Assembly (NCBI GenBank): GCA_000507305.1
Contig: DF240477.1
Span: 52,871 to 116,870, forward strand
Direction: 5' to 3'
DNA from: Breviolum minutum Mf 1.05b.01
Taxonomy: Eukaryota; Sar; Dinophyceae; Suessiales; Symbiodiniaceae
DNA length: 64,000 bases
Numbering within the stretch: the first letter of the stretch is position 1; each line of letters begins with the position of its first letter. A program made the translations under genes and the position numbers. The notes under the pieces were generated by a model, which saw nothing but the letters and a program-made list of their open reading frames with translations, did not search any database and was not told where the DNA came from. Below are positions 56,127 through 63,730 of the stretch, one piece after another.

Positions 56127-56470
56127 CTCATTAGTAAAAGGGAAGATTGATCAGTGTTTCAAGTTTGGGGCTTTCGAGTTTTGGATGTTTGTTGAAATTC
56201 CGAATTGTCATCAAAACCGGCCCAAAACACCTATACCATAGGAACCGAAAAGGTAGAGGCAACTGGTGGATAGACACTAGTGACTATTAAATCTATTAAG
56301 CTCTAATAAAGCTTTTCCATCATGAACTAACTAACATTAAGTATAAAGCTTTAGCAGTCAAAACCATTATCTATACTTAGAATCTTCTTCTTAGCAGCAG
56401 CAATGAGTCAAGCGTAAATAGACGCCCAAAAGGCAAGTGAATCAAACAGATGGTTCATTGCTAGTCTCAC

Positions 56471-56677
56471 TGATGTGTTAAGTAAATACACATTGAAAAA
56501 TGTCCGACACAGAACCACAGCTTGCCAAGCGAGGAGCGATGGCAAACGGTGGCTTGGTTGCATGCGGAGACCCAGGAAAATGAGGGCCAGCAATTCCTGA
56601 CGGGAGCATTGGTTCAGCATCACCCACGTCATTTCTTCTGGAGCAATGTGCGCCAACCATTCCCGAAGATGGTAGTC
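56471..56677 (-). CDS. Internal exon (69 codons), helical
   Basis: A CTCAG acceptor and a TCA/GTGAGAC donor flank DYHLREWLAHIAPEEMTWVM, then LNQCSRQELLALIFLGLRMQ, then PSHRLPSLLAWQAVVLCRTF. Long amphipathic helices. Phase 0, continuous with the exon at 56824. Family not recognised. Confidence 0.62.
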
Positions 56678-56823
56678 CTGAGTTTGATGCAGGATTTTAA
56701 TCTTTGGTGCAGAACGGAAGATTCGTAGGCGTGTTTGCTAATATAAGCATAGGACTAAGCATAGGTGATTTGTGGAATCTGTTTTCAACAGATGGTGAAG
56801 CCTGACGAGATACAACACAAGAC

Positions 56824-56884
56824 TTCTTGGAAATCATTGAAAGCCTGTAAACTTATCCGTGGAAAGCCCTCTGCAAGGAGCAAC
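56824..56884 (-). CDS. Small internal exon (61 bp)
   Basis: An AATAG acceptor and a GAA/GTCTTG donor flank LLLAEGFPRISLQAFNDFQE. The first base completes an Arg codon left by the exon at 57021, and the end phase fits the next exon. Its acceptor region is duplicated (see the finding at 56876). Confidence 0.55.
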
Positions 56885-57020
56885 CTATTATGGAGGAGCA
56901 ACCTATTAGTATTGTTATTAGGGTTTATTAACCTTTATTATGGAGGATTAGTAAGTAAGTTTGGGCGATGCAAAGCAAGGAACGGAAAGGAATGAAATGT
57001 TCTGGTACGAGGATGAGTAC

Positions 57021-57155
57021 CTTTCCACCTGCCGCCTCCTGCCAGAATTACTGGCTGGCTTGGCAGCGTTGTTGCGCCCAGGACGACCACGTGGAGCATC
57101 ACCAGGAACATAACCGTCAGGCCACCTTGGAAATGATGGCCACGACAGTTCATGT
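57021..57155 (-). CDS. Internal exon, basic GRP-containing segment
   Basis: The minus frame reads PSFPRWPDGYVPGDAPRGRP, then GRNNAAKPASNSGRRRQVE, ending at a GAAAG/GTACTC donor. APRGRPGRN resembles an AT-hook core (R-G-R-P), a minor-groove DNA-binding motif. It follows the Ala/Pro/Lys-rich exon of the methyltransferase gene. The upstream border is uncertain. Confidence 0.58.
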
Positions 57156-57470
57156 CACAGGAAAACAAAACTGATAATCGATAACGAAACTGATTCCGAA
57201 ACTGTTTTTGTTGACGCCTCAGAGGGCCGAAATTCAAGAATTATGATTGACCCATGGATCGAATTGCGCAAGATGTTTTATCATTTTGAAAAAAGCGGAA
57301 AAAATGATTCATGAAAATCTTCGGTGCCCCCGCACCCCTTAGGCATCTTATTACACCTTATCCCCCAACAACGACATAAAGTGGAACGGGATGCACAACG
57401 GCAACTGCTTTGTGCTCTTAATGTGTTTTCTGTTCCCATTATACACCTATAAGTACACGCTTTACAGTAC

Positions 57471-57881
57471 CTTTCCTCCCCAAACATTCTGAGACTGCCA
57501 CGCGATGGCTGCTTCATCCGCTGGTGCAGGTGCAACACTGGCCGGCTGCGAGGGCGCACCCTTTTTGGCCGGCGCCTTTCCTGCAAAAGGGTGTGGTGGT
57601 GGGGGCATAGAAACCTTCGCTGACTTGGATGGTGGCGGCCGGTGCGATGCGGGTTACAGGAATCTTTGGAGCGGCTTTGGGTCTTCCTGCGGGTTTTGCT
57701 GGCGGTGGGGCCGGCACAGCGCCGGTCTTCGCCGGCACAGCACTGGTCTTCGCAGCCTTAGCCTTTCGGGTTGCTTTTGGTTTGGGAAACGCTTCCTGCC
57801 CAGGCTCCTGATCCTGTGGAACTTCTGATGGGTTGGCTCTCTTACCCATGACTTTAGAACCAACAAACGCAAGGGGGATCA
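57471..57881 (-). CDS. Exon, Ala/Pro/Lys-rich basic linker with frameshift
   Basis: After ATCAG the frame reads IPLAFVGSKVMGKRANPSEV, then AFPKPKATRKAKAAKTSAVP, then KPAGRPKAAPKIPVTRIAPA, up to APTTTPF. At a T run (57585-57588 as A on plus) the coding-like frame shifts and continues GKAPAKKGAPSQPASVAPAP, then ADEAAIAWQSQNVWGGK, to a GTACTG donor. One T fewer, or a 34-bp GTTTCT...GCAG intron, would join them. It is histone-H1-like in composition, with a GRPK AT-hook-like core, suggesting DNA contact for the adjacent methyltransferase. Confidence 0.65.
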
Positions 57882-58316
57882 CTGATCACGGTCAACTAGC
57901 TTGAGCTCAAACTTCTAGCGTCGGGATTTTTTTCAAATTACAAACTCAACGCTAGTGCGATACTCAAGCAGCTATGAAGCCTTAATAAGCTTTACTAAGC
58001 TTTTATTGCGCGCATTCCTACAATGCCATGCCCCACATCAAAAAAGACAGTGCTGAACGAGCAAAGCACCCTTCACAGGCCCTAACTACCCCCTCAAGCT
58101 ACTTGACACTCATATGAACGAATAACAACTTTATTCTATCATCTAAATATATCTAAATTATATATGCTTATTTCTTAACAAAGCCTTATGGAACTGTTCT
58201 TTTCAGTGTACTGGGAGCTAGGGTTCCCATGAAATGGAGTTTCGTTCCCATGAAATGGAGCTAGCTGCAACACAGGCCAAATCCAGATTATCTTTTCATC
58301 CTGTGCGGGTTCGGTG
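57882..58316 (-). other. Intron with AATAAGC-type motif
   Basis: Contains CTTAATAAGCTTTACTAAGC at 57980 and a short CCCATGAAATGGAG duplication at 58225-58262. No coding segment. Confidence 0.5.
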
Positions 58317-58891
58317 TCACTTCTGTTGGTCCCAATTGATTCTAGGTGAAGCATCAGAGGGGCCGAAACATGTCATGGCCAGGAGCATCACAATTCCACA
58401 ATTGGTGAAATGAAAGCTGTTTCCTGTGATGCTTGCTCCTCTAAGTGGGTCAAGCGTCGGAAGGGGATGGTCGACCCCTAACTTCTCAGAAGTTTCCGGG
58501 GTAGTGGGGAAGCCTAAACTTGTAAGTTTGTCAGCAGGCACCATCCATCGCTGCAAACTCGGGATCCAATACATTCCGCTGTTGCGGCGATACGTTGGTA
58601 TCTTCCCTGACACTGTAGACCATGTCAAGCTGAAGCGGGTGTCCCCCAAAAAGAAGACAGCATTGGGGTCAGCTTCTGGGATGGTGTGAAAGCGCTTGAA
58701 GTATTCGACCCGATAGCTTTCTAGTTCTCTTCTTTCACGATCGTTGAGCAAGTAGCCTAAAGAACCCATGTCCTTGGAAGGGGGGAGCACTCTCAACATG
58801 TGTTGCTGATAACGTGAAAAGATTGAATTAGGGTCACCGTATGGGAAGAAAAACATCCTGGGTTTCAAAAACACCACAAATTGCATACTTA
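58317..58891 (-). CDS. C5 methyltransferase exon: target recognition and motifs IX/X
   Basis: The frame enters with two bases after a GTATTAG acceptor and runs to a TGA at 58317. It reads MQFVVFLKPRMFFFPYGDPN near the start, then a charged region, FFLGDTRFSLTWSTVSGKIP, and YWIPSLQRWMVPADKLTSLG followed by FP. The last part matches motif IX (R.LT..E...L.GFP-like). Near the end GASITGNSFHFTNCGIVMLL matches motif X (GN......A), which completes the AdoMet pocket in C5 methyltransferases. The stretch between motifs VIII and IX is the expected target-recognition region. Confidence 0.75.
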
Positions 58892-58928
58892 CTAATACTA
58901 AACCCTACTAGAGCTTACTAGGGCTTAC
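58892..58928 (-). other. 37-bp intron
   Basis: GTAAGCCCTAGTAAGCTC at the start and TTTAGTATTAG at the end bound only 37 bp, with stops in all useful frames. Removing it restores phase between the motif VIII exon and the motif IX/X exon. Its whole body is made of the AGTAAGC/AGTAGGG words typical of the larger introns. Confidence 0.68.
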
Positions 58929-59271
58929 AGGCTCCTGGACCCATCCACACTAGTTGAACAGAACAAGTCTCCGGTTGAAAAGTCTTTTTCCGGGCTGTAG
59001 CAACACGAAACGCTTCTGATTGCACCTGACTCGGACTCGCAACGAAGTAATCCTTTGGCTCTGTCTGGATATGCCTTTGCAAACTCCGGCAGATGCGGTG
59101 GTATGCCTCATACAAATCATAGAGGTAGTTGCAATTGTTTTTGTGGGCACAGAAAATGTACGTCCTGGACCGTGAAATTCCTGTGTGTCCCACATCTGCG
59201 GGCGATACAAACAGCTGCATAATGCGATAGTCTTCCCCTAGGAGATCCTCCACCACAGAGATTTTGATATC
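58929..59271 (-). CDS. C5 methyltransferase exon: motif VIII
   Basis: An ACCCAG acceptor and a strong GCCT/GTAAGC donor bound DIKISVVEDLLGEDYRIMQL, then FVSPADVGHTGISRSRTYIF, then CAHKNNCNYLYDLYEAYHRI. VGHTGISRSRTYIFCA fits motif VIII (G.pQ.R.R.f.vg), with Ile-Ser in place of Pro-Gln. The spacing of about 35 residues after motif VI is normal. Enzymes of this family transfer a methyl group from AdoMet to carbon 5 of cytosine in DNA (or, in the Dnmt2 branch, tRNA). Confidence 0.78.
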
Positions 59272-59512
59272 CTGGGTGTGCCCGTACCATGGACTGGATG
59301 ATTGGGTGCATATTTACATTCAGAAGGAAAGCCGGGCTGGTGAGTGACCTCTCCAAAAAACTCTTTTGAATTATATACCTGGACTATGATTCTTCTTGGT
59401 ATGCATTGGGGAAGCCTATTAACCCTTGCCAGTGTTCACTAAGGGGCGGTCTTTAAGCGAGAAACACTACGAAACATATTTTCCAAACATTTGAATCCAA
59501 ACGTATTCAAAC

Positions 59513-59929
59513 CCAAGGCTCCTGTACGTTTTCAATGATAACCCATGGAGTCCCGGCCCTGAGGTGTCGTTTTGCCCATACCACATACACTATTCCCGTA
59601 GGGCCTTCTTCAAATTTCCGCTTGTGGTTTGCTCGAGAGTTGTCGGGGCACGGAAGCCCCGACAACTCGAAGTGCACGGGATGTCTTCCTCTAAGGCTGC
59701 AATTTGCATTGTGTGTGTGGCAGAACTGGGCTTGCTTGAGCTCTACATGTTGCAACTTGCGTCTCTTGTCTGAAAAACTGCCCGATTCCACATCGATGCC
59801 GTCCGGAACTTGCCCAACAACGTCACCGAAAACACAATGGAGTGGAGATGCCCCTGGGGAAAAGCGACTGGTCCATTGATGATGATCAATAATGAGCTGT
59901 CGGCAGGTAGGATCCAATTCCTTTGGGTG
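59513..59929 (-). CDS. C5 methyltransferase exon: motifs III, IV and VI
   Basis: An AAAG acceptor and a TGG/GTTTGA donor bound 139 codons, phase 0. HCVFGDVVG resembles the acidic motif III. SGLPCPDNSRANHKRKFEEG contains the catalytic Pro-Cys of motif IV with the downstream Ser, and TPWVIIENVQEP carries the Glu-Asn-Val of motif VI. All three catalytic signatures are intact. The insert between III and IV (about 60 residues, Lys/Gln/His-rich) is longer than in minimal bacterial enzymes. It lies directly downstream of an introner-like element. Confidence 0.82.
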
Positions 59930-59945
59930 CTTTCATTCCAACTGC

Positions 59946-60065
59946 CATGGGAATCTGACGCACCCCCGCAAAGGATACAACAAGGGTTACTATAATAGAA
60001 TGTAGTAAGAGTTACTAAGGTTTATTAAGGGGCTCGTTTTGCGGGGAGTACCTCAGATTCCCATG
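59946..60065 (-). mobile_element. Introner-like element with strong inverted ends
   Basis: CATGGGAATCTGACGCACC and CCGCAAA on the left (59946-59976) match, inverted, GTTTTGCGGGG and AGTACCTCAGATTCCCATG on the right (60034-60065). The core has AAGGGTTACTATAATAG and GTTACTAAGGTTTATTAAGG. It is 120 bp, a nearly complete example of the family. Confidence 0.78.
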
Positions 60066-60129
60066 AAATTAATAAAACGTATATGAAACGGAATAAGCGG
60101 AATCAAACAGCCACCTCAAAAACTAGAAT

Positions 60130-60315
60130 CTTCTTATTATTGGAAGTCGAGTTTCCCAACAAGCTACTGAACGCATCCGACAAACATGGGAAAATTTCCC
60201 AGACTGGTTCACAACGTTCAGCATCACGGCTACTGCCATTTCAGCAGTGTAGGCACCAGTGCAAGCAGAAGACATGTTCATTGTGGGACACCTCCCGAGA
60301 AAAGATGCCTACAGG
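60130..60315 (-). CDS. C5 methyltransferase exon: probable motif I
   Basis: After CCTGTAG the minus frame reads ASFLGRCPTMNMSSACTGAY, then TAEMAVAVMLNVVNQSGKFS, then HVCRMRSVACWETRLP. SSACTGAYTAEMAVAVML resembles the AdoMet-binding motif I region (FS.GcGg..lal), and a following Cys-Trp-Glu may be motif II. Motif I is diverged. The end is probably the GTAGCTTG after MRS or a later site. No long ORF is called because no start codon is present. Confidence 0.58.
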
Positions 60316-60464
60316 GTCCAAACATATCACAAAAACTGAAAACATAGGAATACCTGCGTTTGTAATGAAAGAAAAAGATGATTGCAAGGTTTAGTACACC
60401 TTATTACCCTTCACTAAGCTGTTACCTCCGTTACCAACTATTACCAACCGAATACAGGTATCAG

Positions 60465-60684
60465 CAGCCAATCCCATCCTTAAGTTGCTCATCAGAAATC
60501 ATCGCAGTTTGAACGACTTGCCAAGCCATGGCAAAAGCCCGGGCTGAGGTTGCCAGCGGGGATGAGTCTTCAGTGACCTGACGATTTCCGTTTCCGGGTT
60601 CCGTTATTGTTTGGCTGGCCAGGGTGAGTGAGTTAGACAACGTGTTGATTGAACCATGAGCTGACTCTTTACTTTCTGTCATAC
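60465..60684 (-). CDS. Exon upstream of the methyltransferase core
   Basis: A TTTAGCAG acceptor is followed by MTESKESAHGSINTLSNSLT, then LASQTITEPGNGNRQVTEDS, then SPLATSARAFAMAWQVVQTA, then MISDEQLKDGIG. A Ser/Thr-rich linker followed by a helix. Donor near the end not certain. Family not recognised. Confidence 0.6.
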
Positions 60685-60765
60685 CTGCTAAAAGGCTATT
60701 AAGCTGTACTAGGACCTATAATACAAAGTTGCATGTTTGGTCAGTCAAAGGCCTCAAAAGGCGCA

Positions 60766-60978
60766 CCGACACAATCAGCAAGGGCGCTGCTGGAAGAAGA
60801 CACTGTAGGCACAGGCTTATCCTCGCAACTAACACCTTCAGAAAGTGTAACCATGGAGCCCAGAGTGGACTCTGCCAGCCCAAGCGACATCGAGTGATTT
60901 CTCACTCTGGCACAGCTTTGGGCCATCGTTGCTCTTGGGTACGCCGGCATTGTTACAGGAAACCGGAATGTGCATCTG
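60766..60978 (-). CDS. Exon, Ser-rich linker
   Basis: After TTGCAG two frames are open. The preferred one reads PAYPRATMAQSCARVRNHSM, then SLGLAESTLGSMVTLSEGVS, then CEDKPVPTVSSSSSALADCV, probably ending at a GTGCGCC donor. The other (AGVPKSNDGPKLCQSEKSLD) is also possible. It lies at the acceptor bearing the 12-bp duplication. Confidence 0.5.
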
Positions 60979-61063
60979 CAACCGGAATGTGATGAATCAA
61001 AGAATCACAGGAAATCTGTCTGATGATTATCTAAATTGATCTAAATTCCATAAGTTTTTTTTT

Positions 61064-61200
61064 CATGGGAATCTAAGCCGCCCCGCAAAATTAGAACCCA
61101 ACAATACGGTTTACTAAAGAACTATTAACCGCTATTGTCCCTTATTAAACTGTATTATTCAACAATATATTTACCTTATTTTGGGGGTAGTTTTCCCATG
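61064..61200 (-). mobile_element. Introner-like element abutting a donor site
   Basis: CATGGGAATCTAAGCCGCCC on the left is inverted as GGGGGTAGTTTTCCCATG on the right (ending 61200, next to the donor of the exon at 61203). The core has AATACGGTTTACTAAAG and CCCTTATTAAACTG. 137 bp. Confidence 0.75.
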
Positions 61201-61202
61201 AC

Positions 61203-61397
61203 TTTTCGAAACCCGTATGCAAATTGATTGAGGTTGGTGAATGCAACAGGCATTACAGGCACCTCTACACTCCTTTCCTGCCAACATCCAAACCAAGTTG
61301 CAATTGGCGGGCCGAAGGCTCCTAGACCCAGCTGGTGGGCATAGAGCATCATGCATTCAGCCGGCCGCTTGCCGATGCTGGTGCCGTCGGCCATCAC
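61203..61397 (-). CDS. Internal exon (65 codons), globular
   Basis: A CTTCAG acceptor and an AAA/GTCATGG donor flank VMADGTSIGKRPAECMMLYA, then HQLGLGAFGPPIATWFGCWQ, then ERSVEVPVMPVAFTNLNQFA, then YGFRK. Good composition and good acceptor. The donor's GTCATGGG is also the end of the adjoining element. Family not recognised. Confidence 0.72.
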
Positions 61398-61559
61398 CTG
61401 AAGACAAAAAGGGCCCAAAAGGGCATTATTGCTGTGTGGACATGGCTACCCATAAGTCTCATTGCAACGTTGCTACTGCTCAGGACACCTTATTAGAGCT
61501 AGTTTGCGCCAGTTGGTATTGTGGGTTGTCTCTTTCATTCAACAATCTAATCTGTATGT

Positions 61560-61745
61560 AATATTCATAGATTTTTGATGCTTTTTGTGAGTCTGAACCC
61601 TTTGCTGCAGACTAGGTGCTGTGAAATGCTTAAGGTCTGCGAGTTCCGCCCTCGCTCGCATCATATAGGCAGCCTCAAATCCCGTGAATAATCCCGTGAT
61701 ATTGGCCCTCACCTCTTCCCTACTCCGTTTCCTCCTCCCCAGCCA
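61560..61745 (-). CDS. Internal exon, basic helical
   Basis: A TTGAAG acceptor is followed by WLGRRKRSREEVRANITGLF, then TGFEAAYMMRARAELADLKH, then FTAPSLQQRVQTHKKHQKS. Arg/Lys-rich helices. Donor unclear. Confidence 0.6.
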
Positions 61746-61812
61746 CTTCAATCAAGATAAATATTGCATCAAACAACTCAAGTTTTTTAGATGCCGGCTA
61801 GGAAACCATAAC

Positions 61813-61887
61813 TTTCCAGCTGAATGAAGACACTGACAGTTTGCTCTTCTTGTTCACTTCGTGAATGGCTTTTGGAATCCATCTTTC
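61813..61887 (-). CDS. Small internal exon (75 bp)
   Basis: A CTCTCAG acceptor and an AAA/GTTATGG donor bound 25 codons, ERWIPKAIHEVNKKSKLSVS then SFSWK, phase 0 at both ends. Another open frame (MDSKSHSRSEQEEQ) competes. Confidence 0.48.
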
Positions 61888-61949
61888 CTGAGAGGAATCA
61901 TGAGAAGCATGCAGGCTGTTCCTATGCCTTATTAATAGTTATTAATAGT

Positions 61950-62082
61950 TAGTAAGTGCCAGCTGATAATAATGACACATAGGATCCCCCTCCCCGCAAA
62001 AACGTGACCGCACACCGAAAAAAACACGGGGTTGGCGAGAGTTATTGAGAGAAAAAGGCTTTCAAAGGGTAAACTGTAAACC
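61950..62082 (-). mobile_element. Intron element sharing the 33-bp tract
   Basis: Carries the 33-bp tract (61992-62024) identical to 44333-44365 with related TTATTGAGAG sequence, plus ACCTTAATAGGGGCC at the exon border and TTAATAGTTAGTAAG on the other side. Confidence 0.6.
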
Positions 62083-63023
62083 TTAATAGGGGCCATTGTT
62101 TTTCCAAAATCTTTTGTGAAGCCATTGCAAAACAATGCTTTTCCAAAATTGCAGAGCATCCTTCTCACTGAATAAAAGATGTGCTGCCCTCGCAGCATCT
62201 GATGCCACTTCAATTGCAGTACTTTTACCTACACGTTTGCGACGTTTCCTGTTGTTCTCTTCAAGTCCTTCCGAGTCAAAAGATTCCTCTTCCAATTGTC
62301 GCAAGAATGGGGCCAGTGTATCTTCATAATGACTTACCAACGAGCTCACCATACACCCTGCAGTGCAACACAACAAACCCTTGAGGGTATGAAGATTCTG
62401 GTCACGGACTTTCAATGGTATTGGTTCAAGCCCCCAGAGGATGAAGTCCCACAGCGTTGTGGCGCTGCGTGGGCTTTTGGGAAAACTCCGGGTAGGGTCT
62501 AAAACATCCTGGTCCCACCAGAAAGAAATTGCATCAGACATCGAATCGGTCCAGCAGTCCAACTGGCCGTCAGCACCAACTGTCACTGACATCTGGGTTG
62601 AACTGCCGTCAATTCGGAAAGAAGGAAAAGTAACCTGAAAATCCATTTGCATCTCACATGCAAGTTTGATGAAATTGCGAAAGAATGTCGCCGCTATTGC
62701 CCTTGACCGGCTTGTTCTCTTTAGATTTGTGACAGCCCATGCTGCGAATGCTGCCAAGTATGATGTCGCTACATATTTTCGGAATGAATCCCCAGAAGTG
62801 GCGGCCGTATGGCAATCTAAAATGTCAGGGATGGGGATTCCAGGGAAAAGTTCTTCATGCCATTCTTCAATCCCAGACTGGCCAGCTGCAAATTTTAATT
62901 TGGCTTTCGCTTTCTCCAAGTCCGGGTAAAAGGTTGTCAACACTGCCCCCAACTCCCACCAAGATCCAGGGTAGCCATCCAGAACCGCACATTCCAAGAT
63001 GTTCTCCCCGATGGAGATGTGGC
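62083..63023 (-). CDS. Large exon (~310 codons), unrecognised protein
   Basis: After a GTTGAG acceptor the frame reads HISIGENILECAVLDGYPGS, then WWELGAVLTTFYPDLEKAKA, and further TSYLAAFAAWAVTNLKRTSR, MQMDFQVTFPSFRIDGSSTQ, ISFWWDQDVLDPTRSFPKSP, LKGLLCCTAGCMVSSLVSHY and EENNRKRRKRVGKSTAIEVA. Globular with a basic NLS-like KRRKR near the C-terminal part. There is no real start codon at the track boundary (it is a TTG); the segment is an internal exon. Family not recognised. Confidence 0.75.
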
Positions 63024-63029
63024 CTCAAC

Positions 63030-63166
63030 CATGGGAATCTAATGGTACCCCCCGCAAAATCTACTTACCACCATTGCCCTTAATAAATCTTAATAAGCTC
63101 TTATTAAACCTTATTACATCTTATTTGTGGGGATGTATTTTTGCGGGGATACCTTAGATTCCCATG
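63030..63166 (-). mobile_element. Introner-like element, best-preserved copy
   Basis: CATGGGAATCTAATGGTACC and CCCGCAAAAT on the left mirror ATTTTTGCGGGG and ATACCTTAGATTCCCATG on the right over about 30 bp each. The core is AATAAATCTTAATAAGC with TTATTAAACCTTATTAC. 137 bp, almost the whole intron between the exons on either side. Confidence 0.8.
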
Positions 63167-63271
63167 AGATTTGTGGCCAGGGACACATTGGAACTACACA
63201 GTGCTTAATGAAGCTTAATAAGGATTTGTGATTGCAACCAATCAGATTAGCACCGTCATGAGCATTGTGGT

Positions 63272-63290
63272 GTGTGTGTGTGTGTGTGTC
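63272..63290. repeat. (GT)n microsatellite
   Basis: About nine GT repeats on the plus strand at the 3' edge of the next upstream exon. Confidence 0.85.
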
Positions 63291-63299
63291 CGTGTTTCT

Positions 63300-63505
63300 C
63301 TTCTCGTTTTTGTGTCACCACAGCCTCTTTTAATGTTTTTTTGATCTTTTTCATTAGACAGTGATTCATATCCATGTTTCAAAGCCTCACCAAAACACGG
63401 CCGTGCCCTAGACCAACCGTGCGCCCTTAGGGCCGGACACCCATCCGTGATTTCAGGTAGGTCCCTCCCATGGCGCTCCATTCCACGAAGCACAGGATAA
63501 TCAAA
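63300..63505 (-). CDS. Exon candidate at the upstream side
   Basis: The minus frame reads EFDYPVLRGMERHGRDLPEI, then TDGCPALRAHGWSRARPCFG, then EALKHGYESL. Composition is reasonable. The C-terminal part of the ORF is generated by the GT repeat. Borders undefined. The gene probably extends beyond the right window edge. Confidence 0.4.
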
Positions 63506-63668
63506 TTCTGGTCAAGTCGCAGTGTGTGTTCGTGGTGCCTGTTTAGCCTATGCTACTATATGATAGCTGGTCGATGGCTTCTATTTACTAATTCATCTGA
63601 TTCTATTATTTTTGACTCGTTGGAGACCCCTTTCTAAACCCTATGAATCCTAACTACCACCAATGAGT

Positions 63669-63730
63669 ACTAACCACCAATGTCGCTTCCGAAAGAGCTT
63701 CCGAAAGAGCACTAACCACCAATGTCGCTT
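63669..63730. repeat. 20-bp direct repeat
   Basis: ACTAACCACCAATGTCGCTT occurs at 63669-63688 and 63711-63730 with CCGAAAGAGCTTCCGAAAGAG-type duplicated sequence between. A local duplication, no gene seen in 63506-64000. Confidence 0.8.
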
